Shown here in pieces: positions 44,501-56,590 of a stretch of 64,000 nucleotides of DNA. The DNA is from Mactromeris polynyma. Lineage: Eukaryota > Mollusca > Bivalvia > Venerida > Mactridae. The stretch spans positions 15,456,256-15,520,255 of the forward strand of contig JASFXZ010000001.1 of the NCBI GenBank assembly GCA_032209605.1. The letters are read 5' to 3'. Under the pieces are notes generated by a model that was not told the DNA's origin, did no database searches, and was given only the letters and a program-made list of their open reading frames with translations. Position 1 is the stretch's first letter; the number at the start of each line of letters is the position of its first letter. Position numbers and translations under genes: made by a program.

Positions 44501-45975
44501 TACAAAGTCGATTTGAAAGATAATAGATAAGATAAGTAATACGTAATGTAATCTCTACAAAATCATCACAATTATTTTAACCATAATTTTAGTATAGTTA
44601 CATTGTTTGATTAAATACAAAAACTCTGAATATCGTATGTCCAACATGTACAGATCGTTTAATATTGGAATAAAAACATTATCGGTTCTTGTTTACCTGG
44701 GCACGAAATAAATGTGTGTTTATATCACATACAATGTCGATCGTCGGCGTGTTAATCGTCGGATACATTTTGTGTACATATATGTTTATACATTAAACTG
44801 ATTGCTGTTTTATGTTACGGCATTGTCATCATCTTGATATTGTATAGCCAATCAAGGTCCTAGATACTCCATACTAGAACTTTGTCAGATTGAAAGAACT
44901 TTGCTTTGTATCGAATGTGCTCGATTTTGTTTGAATGACTTATCATATGTACGTCATCTCGTGTGTTCGGGAAATGTTAAACCAGGTTGAAACCACCAGG
45001 TACAATGGCCGTTCCAGGTCAGTATTTCTATATTCATCCATTATATATGTTTTTGTCCCTTTAGTTTTGAGATTGTTTACCTAATAAAAGATGTATCTGG
45101 TTCATGTGAAACTATTTTCTTTCACGGGCTTTATCCAGAATTGTTGTTAAATAGTCCAAAACATCATTAATAAGAACCATTGCTATGTATAACCGCTTAA
45201 AGCAACCTAGTTTAATCATATAACTAACACGCATAACTAGTAAAAAGCACCAGCTTGTTAAAAAACTGGAAGTTTTTTAATTGTATGATGATACAAACAT
45301 CTTTTTTGGACAAATACAGAGAAATACATTATACATGTATCCAGTGATAATGCATATTTATTGAAGTTTTAACTACATGTACATAAAGTATATTTTTCAT
45401 GATTGTTTAGGGAAACAAAAACAATTAGCATTATATGTCTTTAAATGTGTGTATATTTCCCGCCGTTTCTTCGACTTCTTCTATCATTTTCATTAAAAGT
45501 CAGTTATACCACTGATAGTTTTAAGACAGCCTGCAAATGCATGTCAATAATATTGTTGTAAATTTCATATTAAAGACTGAATCGAAGAATTTGCTGTATT
45601 CATCTCCTGGAAAAACGAATGATGTTTCGTACAGGGTTGTTGTTGTAGTTCTGTGATATGTTGTGATCATTCTCTGAGCTAAAGGAAGAAAAGTGGGAAT
45701 ATTGCCAGTAGCGGCTCTGAATTGTACAAAATGTGCTGTTTTACATTTGCAAAAATGTACGTCCCATTCCACGAAAATTGTCTGTATTGTGTTCGAATAT
45801 CTTTTTACCGTCAACAGGCAAGTATCTGCGTGAAAAGACAAGAATATTAAAAAAAATAAAAATATACAAACTGAAAATTTTATTAAGTGCTGTGTATTAT
45901 TTATGTGGTAATATTGATTTATGTATTTGTCATATTTTAAGCTTCAAGCAAGTTGGAGGTCGACTGCTTATCCAT
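41570..45975. other. Gene-poor region
   Basis: Only the dispersed repeat at 43265-43545 is recognised. A short ATGGCCGTTCCAG before GTCAGT at 45005-45017 could be a first exon but has no partner. Confidence 0.45.
43265..43545 (+). repeat. Dispersed 'GGGAACGCCAC' repeat, copy 4
   Basis: AATACAGGAAACACCACATT, ATGCCTCCACACACAGACCC, GGGAAAACAACAATCTATAA and ACATTAGGCACTGAGGAGG. Its ATGCCTCCACACACAGACCC(C) is the closest to the satellite unit. Confidence 0.7.
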
Positions 45976-46145
45976 AATAAGTTTGTTTGTTTCATCGGGT
46001 TTAACGCCGTTTCTCAACGATATTTCAGTTATATACGGCGGCCGGTTCACCTAACCAGTTTTTCCTGGACTGAAGTTCTAACCAGTACTAACTTACCCTT
46101 CCACAAGGAGCCGGCAACTTATCCACATGTGGAGGAAAATCGACA
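45976..46145 (-). mobile_element. SINE body and tail, 5' truncated
   Basis: On the minus strand: CCACATGTGGATAAG, ACTGGTTAGAACTTCAG, ACTGGTTAGGTGAACCG, then ACGGCGTTAAACCCGATGAA and (ACAA)n tail. It shares the body with the element at 56366-56590 but lacks the tRNA-like head. Confidence 0.65.
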
Positions 46146-46682
46146 TTTTTCCATAATTAGTAATGTATATAACTGTCAAATGTTCGAAATAATAAAGATA
46201 TCAGATGAAATCATACTAACACACATACGTAGTTAAAACCACGTTTGTATCATTTCGAATAAAGGAGTACCCACTCTTCTTGTGTACTGGGATAAGTTTG
46301 TCGACACAAAAGCTTTTGTTATAGTAATCAAATTTATTTTCGGTAAAATACATTTCTATCGGGAACTCAATTACAATGACAGATTAATACGCCCGTGTCA
46401 TTATGGCGAAACGAAACTCTCATTTCCTTTTCTGTGAAGTAACGAAATCAAATAGTTCACGGAGTGAGTTTAATGTATTCACATGCTTTCACACGAGGTT
46501 TTACCAACAATGACAATTGTGTCCTGATTTCATAGCAATACATTGAATACTTATCAGTGCAATAAATACCGTGCAAAACATCCAACGCAATATCTGGGAA
46601 ACTTCAATCACCTTTGCTGCAACAATGCCCAGGCGTTAAAACAATGACTTATGTTGACACCTTACCTTGTACCTCCTTAATC

Positions 46683-49600
46683 CCTAATGTTTCGTAGATC
46701 CCTGTTTCCCTGGGGAGTGTGTGTGGAGGCATTGTTTCGTAGATCCCTGTTTCCCTGGGGAGTGTGTGTGGAGGCATTGTTTCGTAGATCCCTGTTTCCC
46801 TGGGGACTGTGTGTGGAGGCATTGTTTCGTAGATCCCTGTTTCCCTCGGGACTGTGTGTGGAGGCATTGTTTCGTAGATCCCTGTTTCCCTGGGGACTGT
46901 GTGTGGAGGCATTGTTTCGTAGATCCCTGTTTCCCTGGGGACTGTGTGTGGAGGCATTGTTTCGTAGATCCCTGTTTCCCTGGGGACTATCTGGGAGGCA
47001 TTGTTTCGTAGATCCCTGTTTCCCTGGTGACTGTGTGTGGAGGCATTGTTTCGTAGATCCCTGTTTCCCTGGGGACTATCTGGGAGGCATTGTTTCGTAG
47101 ATCCCTGTTTCCCTGGGGACTGTGTGTTGAGGCATTGTTTCGTAGATCCCTGTTTCCTTGGGGACTGTGTGTGGAGGAATTGTTTCGTAGATCCCTGTTT
47201 CCCTGGTGACTGTGTGTGGAGGCATTGTTTCGTAGATCCCTGTTTCCCTGGGGACTGTGTGTGGAGGCATTGTTTCGTAGATCCCTGTTTCCTTGGGGAC
47301 TGTGTGTGGAAGCATTGTTTCGTAGATCCCTGTTTCCCTGGGGACTGTGTGTGGAGGCATTGTTTCGTAGATCCCTGTTTCCCTGGGGACTACCTGGGAG
47401 GCATTGTTTCGTAGATCCCTGTTTCCCTGGGGACTGTGTGTGGAAGCATTGTTTCGTAGATCCCTGTTTCCCTGGGGACTGTGTGTGGAGGCATTGTTTC
47501 GTAGATCCCTGTTTCCCTGGCGACTGTGTGTGGAGGCATTGTTTCGTAGATCCCTGTTTCCCTGGGGAGTGTGTGTGTAGGCATTGTTTCGTAGATCACT
47601 GTTTCCCAGGGGACTGTGTGTGGAGGCATTGTTTCGTAGATCCCTGTTTCCCTGGGGACTATGTGTGGAGGCATTGTTTCGTAGATCCCTGTTTCCCCTT
47701 GGGACTATCTGGGAGGCATTGTTTCGTAGATCCCTGTTTCCCTGGTGACTGTGTGTGGAGGCATTGTTTCGTAGATCCCTGTTTCCCTGGGGACTATCTG
47801 GGAGGCATTGTTTCGTAGATCCCTGTTTCCCTGGGGACTGTGTGTGGAGGCATTGTTTCGTAGAGCCCTGTTTCCTTGGGGACTGTGTGTGGAGGAATTG
47901 TTTCGTAGATCCCTGTTTCCCTGGTGACTGTGTGTGGAGGCATTGTTTCGTAGATCCCTGTTTCCCTGGGGACTGTGTGTGGAGGCATGGTTTCGTAGAT
48001 CCCTGTTTCCTTGGGGACTGTGTGTGGAAGCATTGTTTCGTAGATCCCTGTTTCCCTGGGGACTGTGTGTGGAGGCATTGTTTCGTAGATCCCTGTTTCC
48101 CTGGGGACTATCTGGGAGGCATTGTTTCGTAGATCCCTGTTTCCCTGGGGACTGTGTGTGGAAGCATTGTTTCGTAGATCCCTGTTTCCCTGGGGACTGT
48201 GTGTGGAGGCATTGTTTCGTAGATCCCTTTTTCCCTGGGGAGTATGTGTGGAGGCATTGTTTCGTAGATCCCTGTTTCCCTGGGGACTGTGTGTGGAGGC
48301 ATTGTTCCGTAGATCCCTGTTTCCCAGGGGACTGTGTGTGGAGGCATTGTTTCGTAGATCACTGTTTCCCAGGGGACTGTGTGTGGAGGCATTGTTTCGT
48401 AGATCCCTGTTTCCCAGGGGACTGTGTGTGGAGGCATTGTTTCGAAGATCCCTGTTTCCATGGGGACTATCTGGGAGGCATTGTTTCGTAGATCCCTGTT
48501 TCCCTGGGGACTGTGTGTGGAGGCATTGTTTCGTAGATCCCTGTTTCCCCGGGGACTGTGTGTGGAAGCATTGTTTCGAAGATCCCTGTTTCCCTGGGGA
48601 CTGTGTGTGGAGGCATTGTTTCGTAGATCACTGTTTCCCAGGGGACTGTGTGTGGAGGCATTGTTTCGTAGATCCCTGTTTCCCCGGGGACTGTGTGGAG
48701 GCATTGTTTCGTAGATCCCTGTTTACCTGGTGACTGTGTGTGGAGGCATTGTTTCGTAGATCCCTGCTTCCCTGGGGACTATCTGGGAGGCATTGTTTCG
48801 TAGATCCCTGTTTCCCTGGGGACTGTGTGTGGAGGCATTGTTTCGTAGATCCCTGTTTCCCCGGGGACTGTGTGTGGAGGCATTGTTTCGTAGATCCCTG
48901 TTTCCCTGGGGACTGTGTGTGGAGGCATTGTTTCGTAGATCACTGTTTCCCAGGGGACTGTGTGTGGAGGCATTGTTTCGTAGATCCCTGTTTCCCTGGG
49001 GACTATCTGGGAAGCATTGTTTCGTAGATCCCTGTTTCCCTGGGGAATGTGTGTGGTGGCATTGTTTCGGAGATCCCTGTTTCCCTGGGGAGTGTGTGTG
49101 GAAGCATTGTTTCGTAGATCCCTGTTTCCCTGGGGACTGTGTGTGGAGGCATTGTTTCGTAGATTCCTGTTTCCCTGGGGAGTATGTGTGGAGGCATTGT
49201 TTCGTAGATCCCTGTTTCCCCGGGGACTGTGTGTGGAGGCATTGTTTCGTAGATCCCTGTTTCCCTGGGGACTGTGTGTGGAGGCATTGTTTCGTAGATC
49301 CCTTTTTCCCCGGGGACTGTGTGTGGAGGCATTGTTTCGTAGATCCCTGTTTCCCTGGGGACTGTGTGTGGAGGCATGGTTTCGTAGATCCCTGTTTCCC
49401 AGGGGACTGTGTGTGGAGGCATTGTTTCGTAGATCCCTGTTTCCCTGGGGACTGTGTGTGGAGGCATTGTTTCGTAGATCCCTGTTTCCCTGGGGACTGT
49501 GTGTGGAGGCATTGTTTCGTAGATCCCTGTTTCCCTGGGGACTGTGTGTGGAGGCATTGTTTCGTAGATCCCTGTTTCCCAGGGGACTGTGTGTGGAGGC

Positions 49601-50600
49601 ATTGTTTCGTAGATCACTGTTTCCCCGGGGACTGTGTGTGGAGGCATTGTTTCGTAGATCCCTGTTTCCCTGGGGACTGTGTGTGGAGGCATTGTTTCGT
49701 AGATCACTGTTTCCCCGGGGACTGTGTGTGGTGGCATTGTTTCGTAGATCCCTGTTTCCATGGGGACTGTGTGTGGAGGCATTGTTTCGAAGATCCCTGT
49801 TTCCCTGGGGACTGTGTGTGGAGGCATTTTTCGTAGATCCCTGTTTCCCTGGGGACTGTGTGTGGAGGCATTGTTTCGTAGATCCCTGTTTCCCTGGGGA
49901 CTGTGTGTGGAGGCATTGTTCGTAGATCCCTGTTTCCCTGGGGACTGTGTGTGGAGGCATTGTTTCGAAGATCCCTGTTTCCCTGGGGACTGTGTGTGGA
50001 GGCATTGTTTCGTAGATCACTGTTTCCCTGGGGACTGTGTGTGGAGGCATTGTTTCGAAGATCCCTGTTTCCCTGGGGACTGTGTGTGGAAGCATTGTTT
50101 CGTAGATCCCTGTTTGCCTGGGGACTGTGTGTGGAGGCATTGTTTCGTAGATCCCTGTTTCCCTGGGGACTGTGTGTGGAGGCATTGTTTCGTAGATCCC
50201 TGTTTCCCTGGGGACTGTGTGTGGAGGCATTGTTTCGTAGATCCCTGTTTCCCTGGGGACTTTGTTTGGAGGCATTGTTTCGTAGATCCCTGTTTCCATG
50301 GGGACTATGTGTGGAGGCATTGTTTCGTAGATCCCTGTTTCCATGGGGACTATGTGTGGAGGCATTGTTTCGTAGATCACTGTTTCCCTGGGGACTGTGT
50401 GTGGAGGCATTGTTTCGAAAATCCCTGTTTCCCTGGGGACTATGTGTGGAGGCATTGTTTCGTAGATCCCTGTTTCCCTGGGGACTGTGTGTGGAGGCAT
50501 TGTTTCGTAGATCCCTGTTTCCCTGAGGACTATGTGTGGAGGCATTGTTTCGTAGATCCCTGTTTCCCTGGGGACTGTGTGTGGAGGCATTGTCCCGTAT
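46683..50600. repeat. 45-bp satellite array, about 87 copies
   Basis: Unit TTCGTAGATCCCTGTTTCCC + TGGGGACTGTGTGTGGAGGC + ATTGT, 3.9 kb. Because 45 is divisible by three and the unit lacks stops in several frames, long open frames arise on both strands; none looks like a gene. Variants (CTATCTGGGAGG, GGAAGCATT, CACTGTTTCC) recur in order, giving a higher-order repeat of about 718 bases (47076-47793 versus 47794 onward). The flanks CTTGTACCTCCTTAATCCCTA (left) and ATCCCTGTTACAACTTA (right) are the remaining ends of the dispersed 'GGGAACGCCAC' repeat. Confidence 0.93.
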
Positions 50601-53039
50601 AGGTGGTATCCCTGTTACAACTTAATATTTCTTTAACAATTTGACGTTTGTCTCATTTGTGTACTATGTATTTGTAATATTTCGAAAATAATGTTTTAAC
50701 ACATTAGTTATTGAAAAATCATTCTTGCATTTTCTCATTATCCATTAAGTAAAACATATGGACATGCGTTTGGGCTACATACTACCAAGTAAAAACGTTT
50801 AGTCGATGGTGGAGCAATGAATTAGTTTACTCTGTCATACAAATTGAAGCGCGAAAATGAATATTTTGGTGCCTATATTATCTGCGTGTTCTTTATGCTT
50901 ACCACAGCGCTGGTTAGATTGCCTTAATGAAATGAAGCGATGATTATTTTCAGTAGCGCCAAATGATGAACGTCTTGTCAGATTAGATACGGGACGACAT
51001 GTATTTATGATGGTACCGCTTTGTGTTCGTTCGTGTTCAATATAAGGTTATATGTGTATGAGCAGCATCGTGGAAATTATAAAACGGCGATAATGTTTTC
51101 GCTCACGAGAAAGATACGTTAATAAAAAGAAATGATAATACTGAAGAGAATAAGCACAACATTGTGTTCCCTGGAGAACTTCATAAGTCGGATAATGAAT
51201 AACGTAGTATCACGTTACGAATTAAGTGTGACTTGGTATCACAGTGCTATGTTGTTTGTACATTTATAACTGTATCGCGATGTGAAACGGTAAATAAATA
51301 CCGTTTAAACTAAAAAAGTGAAGTAAGCCATCCTGGTACATCCTGTGCTTCGAACATGGCAATATCGCTTTCCAACGAGAGAGACAAAAGAAACCGACAA
51401 TTGATAAAATACAATAAGATACCGTTTCACCAAAATTGAGCAAGTAATATTAAGGTACATATATAAAAAGGAGCAGTGAAGCTCGGACTTAGCATGGAAT
51501 ATTGAAAAAATTCGCCATTAACACAAATAAAGGAGTGTATCATTGAACAGTCTGTGTTGTAATACCCTTCGAGAATACGTCAACGTGAAAAAAGTGTTAC
51601 GATTCTATCAGTGTTAACAAACAACAGAACGCAACGGACTATCCCTTTGCGTCTTGAAATTTTTCTTTCTACGAATTAATGAAATAATGAGCAAAAATCT
51701 AAAATCCAGCTTTGACGGTTGTTGAAAGCAATTACGGCAAAAGTCGATTAAAGTCTCTCTTACCACACTTGTTCCGGGTTTGTGTTAAGAGGCCATTAAG
51801 GGTGAAAACGTATGGTAATAGGAAGCCAAGACGCGATTAATTGTCACCTGAAGATGCTTGTACTGGTGTCAAGTCTCACAAAAGGGATGATAAAACTAGA
51901 TTCAAGCAGAAGCATGTCCAAAAAAACATAATCTATAATGTTACAGTTTTCATGGGTTTCAAAGAGACACTTCATGTTATCAGTGTCGGTTGGAGCCAAC
52001 TAGGTATACTCCTGAAGCTTATTTCAATTAGAATAAATATACCTAATATAATTATGTTCTGTTGTACATATTGAGAAAATAAAATACTTTATGACACGTC
52101 CATTGAACACAGTTTCGGGCAAGCAATTTATGTTCCAAACAATCCAATAGATAGTGTGTATAGAAGCAATGTAGCACATTTGGGACTAATAAATCAACGT
52201 AGCAACATCAGAGTGTTCCAACAGTTACCAGGAATGGTTGGAAGTAACGGATTGTGTGCTTGAATGGATTTGTAATGCACACTACCCGCACAACCGATGA
52301 AACACCTTTCATTAACTGAATTTCAGACCAACTGGGAACAATATAAATGATTCAGAAGAAGCAGAGTTTTGGTCATAGATTTAAGTGACTACACTAGTTA
52401 GTCTAGTCAGTCCAGACAGAGACTCGCGACAGAATCGGATAACTTTGCATCCAATAGTGTTAACCACGGGATGTGCTGCTTCTGAAAGAACGATAGTATA
52501 ACAGCAATAACTGATGATTTCAAACATTTTACGTGTGTTGTTCATGCTGTTAAACATGAGCATGACCATTCTGCCACTGTACATAAAGCACACAAGTTCA
52601 CAGACGGCTGAGCTAAATAAGTCAAGCAGTATACGACAGCTATCAATAACTACTTGGGGACTAGTCATAGGATAAGTCTATGTAACGAACTTGAAGTAAT
52701 AATTACATGCGGCATTTCAATTATTGTTTATTCTGACATTGTTTGTGTCCTTTATATGAATCATAAAAACTCAAAGTGATTACTCGCGAAACGATAACCC
52801 TCACGAATTTACGTGAAAAGCATCACTGTGCTGCCTAACAGTTAAGATAAATTGAATCATTCTACATTTGTTTGCAATTGAAAATACCGTTATAAACTAT
52901 CATGTTGTATCTGCTATACTTCTTACCTCAAAATTCCAATCTTTCATGAGACATACTTTCGACAATCGCTGTATGGTTAGTGTTTCTATTTGTGTTTGAG
53001 GTGTATGTTAAGTTCCCTTATCCTATGTGCAATTCTTTC
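50601..53039. other. No feature recognised
   Basis: AT-rich DNA with no convincing exon. An open stretch at 52668-52381 (minus) has several cysteines but no splice sites or recognised domain. Confidence 0.45.
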
Positions 53040-53335
53040 ACTTGATATAATATTCATGTTCTTTTCTCCCCTTACGGCCTATTAATACTGACTTGCTTGA
53101 CTTGTACAGTGATGTATGCCATCCATTAAAGTTTCCCCTCCCTCTTGCTGCCCTCCTAAATTCTTTTTAGCTGTGCTTTATGGTCAGCTAGACCATTCCT
53201 TTCATCCCTGTTCTACATGTTTACCATTGCACATCCTCAGTACCTGAGGTATTGTGGACTGTAGTTCTCCTGAGGATCTTTGGGGAGGCATTGCCTAGTG
53301 TATATGGCGTTCCCTGTGACAACTTAAATTCGCTA
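53040..53335 (-). repeat. Dispersed 'GGGAACGCCAC' repeat, copy 5, diverged
   Basis: Reverse orientation with CCTTTCATCCCTGTTCTACA, TCCTCAGTACCTGAGG, TTTGGGGAGGCATTGCCTAG and GGCGTTCCCTGTGACAACTT. Confidence 0.55.
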
Positions 53336-53544
53336 TATATGTTGTTACACGAGAAAATCATTTTAGCTCTACTGACCATAAGCCAGAGTGCTTATGCCAT
53401 GGCGATTTGCCCGAAGTGTGTGCTAGCGTGTATCCGTCTGTTAACACTTTTCATTCAGACGACATCTCATAAAGCGCTTGGTCAATTTCAACAGTAAGGT
53501 TCCTTGGGTGCTTCTCTTTCAAAGTTATACAAATGGTAACGGTC

Positions 53545-53965
53545 AAACAAAAATACCCATAGTTTTCACACCTGGTATGTAGCATTGTCTAGTCGTCCTT
53601 TTCAAAGAGTGTCCCTGATTTTTAAAATCATACACATAGTGTCTATATTAGTCCAGCCCCTGGGGTCACATGTTTTCTATACTTCTAAAGAGAAATCTGA
53701 AAACCAATGTACATGACTTGTATGTATAACAACGAATGTAACATCGCCTTTCGTGGTCCCCTAACACGTTTGTGTAATTATGCCAACATTTCGTTAAAAC
53801 TGGCCTCGCATAGCTTTGATAGGGAATTTTTTTTCTCCGAAACAGAGCGGCCCAGGGCTTCGATATTTGGCACGTAGCTTTGTCTGGTAGCCACGTAATA
53901 AGATTTTTCAAAGTAGTCTCATGTGGTCAAAATCGGCCCCGCCCTGGGTTCACATATTTATTTTA
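53545..53965. repeat. Two degenerate units of a ~300-bp tandem repeat
   Basis: 'TATGTAGCATTGTCTAGTCG' (53576) and 'CACGTAGCTTTGTCTGGTAG' (53873) are 297 bases apart, each followed by TTTTTCAAAG/TTTTCAAAG and a CCCCTGGGGTCACAT or GCCCTGGGTTCACAT block. The type is, from general knowledge, widespread in molluscs. Confidence 0.55.
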
Positions 53966-54324
53966 GACTTGTTTATGTAAATATGTGAACCTATTTTCTC
54001 TATTTGGTGCCTTTATTCCAGTGTAATTATCTCGACTCACTGCATGTTTCGCATCGACTTGATAACCACATTACGCCTAGACATACGCCTGAGGGTTATC
54101 AACTTGAGAAACCAATGTCTTACTGCTACTGAAACGGCTAGATAGACTATAAGTATACAATGGTTCGTGTTGTTTCAAGATAAGTGTAGCAAGAAGACTT
54201 TTGTCTTCGAAAGACGTCAATATTCGCTCTTCATACTTTATGAGGTAACCAAACACCACGAAATTCAGGCTGTCGTTGTCATTACATGAGTCATACATTT
54301 ACTGATTAACTTTATAATGTTGAG

Positions 54325-54500
54325 TATGTTGGTGCTGATGATTCATGATGGAAATAATGATGTCAATGAGGATAATCAAACTTGATGATGATGAGAATGA
54401 TAAAATAACGCTGTCAAAGATAATGTTTATAATCATGAAAAAGTGACAATAATAACTTTTTGCATGACATTGACAATAATAAAGACGAAACTTGAAAATA
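54325..54500. repeat. GAT/AAT-rich low-complexity DNA
   Basis: Imperfect GATGATGAGAATGATAA-type stretches with no clear unit. Confidence 0.5.
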
Positions 54501-54798
54501 GTTGCAATCACGCTTGCCCAAACTTTCCTACATCACTGTTTCTCGACTCTAGTTAAGCGTACTATAACCTTGTTAATTGTTCCATGAGAGATAGATTTAC
54601 GCGAATATTCGAGACCTTTGGGCTTGTTTTTCCCTTTGTATGTGGCATTTTCTGCTCGACTTCAACATTCATTTTTATGAATGGTCGGTAGAGTTAGACT
54701 CTATGTATTCATTTCATTGAGGCCACTAATACAATATAACATTTAAAATGTTGCCTGCGAGCAGCTGCGCTGATAGGCATATGGATCCACAGGCTTAC

Positions 54799-55461
54799 AC
54801 ACTTTTCAACCCCAAGACTTTTCAACCCCACTTTTCAGACTTTTCAACCCCTATTTCTAAGACTTTTCAACCCCTATTTCTAAGACTTTTCAACCCCTAT
54901 ATCGAAGACTGTTCAACCCCTGTGTTTCAGATAAGTGTATTGTTTGGCATAATATTGTTATTGTTTATAAATATATTTATATTTCAAACATAACAGATCA
55001 AATGATGAAATGAGATAATTCGAAAATTGCATTCCTTTAATTAGTCATTACATTGTGTTTGATCATCATCATAATTAGCAAATTATTAGTTTAATACAAT
55101 TAAAGATATGTTTGTTTGTTTTTATTTGTTGCACTTGTTTATTGGATATAAGGCAATTATGTTCTATTGTGCAAATAGATCCTTTATTTTTTTTAAATAT
55201 TATTGATATGTTTTTTGTGTATATATGTTTCATAAGTATTCATTTTGGAATGTAAATAAACTTAAAAAATTAAACTTAAACAACGTGTTTGTCAACATTT
55301 TTCCAGGTAACAAATGTGATATTTGTCCAATTAAAAACATATTCGAGGGGATGAAAAGTCTTGGTTTATTAGGGGTTGAAAAGTCTTGATTTTAACAGGG
55401 GTTGAAAATGACAGTTGGGTTGAAAAGTCTTGGATATTTTACCTTAGGGGTTGAAAAGTCA
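54799..55461. mobile_element. Fold-back element with AGACTTTTCAACCCC repeats
   Basis: The left arm has six copies of (AG)ACTTTTCAACCCC at 54801, 54817, 54839, 54862, 54885 and 54907, mostly 22-23 bases apart. The right arm has five inverted copies (GGGGTTGAAAAGTCTT) near 55346, 55372, 55398, 55416 and 55447. Between them lie about 420 AT-rich bases with no coding frame. Such repeated inverted arms are typical of fold-back/MITE-like DNA elements. The family is unknown to me. Confidence 0.65.
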
Positions 55462-56365
55462 CGATACCAATCCACACACGATCCTCGACTCAAATAACCC
55501 ACAGAATGGTGCGACTACTTTGTTCGAAGAGGGTCTTATATATTTGCGCAAAGACACTAGGGAAGCATTTGCTTTCACGTACGAATCAAAGATAGAAATC
55601 GGTATATGTATTCGAAAAAAGTATGCTGAAGAACATGTCTTGTTCAAGTTGAAGTATGTCGGAACAATATATCTTAGTATACCTGATTATACGCAATGTT
55701 GACGATTGAAGTCAAGTTATGGCCTAATATAAACTCCATTTGTAAAATAAAAATCGTCTTTACTAAACTTTAATTACATTGTCACGACAATCAGAGTTGG
55801 TGTGAATAACTAGTACAGGCTGGATGCGACTAAAAATTAGAGAAATTCAAGGATTTTTAGAAATATCTTTTTAACGTTTTAAAGGAACAAGCGAACAAAG
55901 TTAGGGCAATGTCTCACGACAGGTTACATCAAATATCTGTAATAATTGCCAGGGCCATAAAGTTAGTCAGCATTACGATTGTAGAAGCCACTGAAACTAA
56001 AGTCTCATTTTTATGCCGTTTAATGTGTATGAAATCGCCCAAAAAGGAAATCATAATTGCAATATAAATGGAGAGGAACATTCAGTACCAATAAAAGGAA
56101 TATTCTGTCGCAATAAATGTCTCGAAATTCAAAGTTCATTCGTAAAACAGTTCGTGCAAGACTGTCTTTTAGCACCGAACGCACTAGTGACCTTTCCATC
56201 AAGACAATTTACAAAGTGTAACGTTTTATGTTACTGCTGTCATCTAACCATCGAACATTATTATTTCTGTTTTCAGTAAATAACAAAGTTGTCTTTATTT
56301 CCGACGACTCAAGTTTTGGTAAATACTGCTGTACGTTAGTGTCAAACAAACTGGTTATATTCATG
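55462..56365. other. No feature recognised
   Basis: Short open frames (55451-55702 and 56013-56279 plus) have no homology I can see and no splice context. Confidence 0.4.
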
Positions 56366-56590
56366 TATCATCGGGTTTTCGACATTTTACACTAACGGCG
56401 GAAAGTTGACCTAACCAGCTTTGCTGGAATTAATTATCAACCAGTATTATCGTGCATTTCCGCAAGCAAATGACATCTTCTCCACATGTAGACGTAGCCA
56501 ATGTCACGGATGTACATATTATGCCCAACCCAGGAATCGAACCCGGGTGACAGTCTAGAGCTCTCCTACCTGAGCTAGCCAGACGGGCTG
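56366..56590 (-). mobile_element. tRNA-Lys-like SINE
   Basis: The minus strand starts GCCCGTCTGGCTAGCTCAGG, with an A-box (TGGCTAGCTCAGGTAGG), a B-box GGTTCGATTCC and closing GGGTTGGGC, close to animal tRNA-Lys. It is followed by the CCACATGTGGA.. body and GCCGTTA..CCCGAT tail shared with 45976-46145. Pol III-transcribed retroposon; the anticodon arm is decayed, so not a functional tRNA. Confidence 0.7.

Noticed and set aside
45005..45017. Possible first exon ATGGCCGTTCCAG before GTCAGT
   Set aside because: Too short, and no following exon with matching phase was found.
46683..50600. CRISPR-like array
   Set aside because: Units are contiguous with no unique spacers, and the context is an animal genome.
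46649..50602. Many long open frames on both strands, up to about 600 codons
   Set aside because: They are translations of the 45-bp satellite unit, open in several frames on both strands at once; no splice or start context.
56519..56590. Functional tRNA-Lys gene
   Set aside because: The anticodon arm is decayed and the sequence continues into a SINE body and tail.
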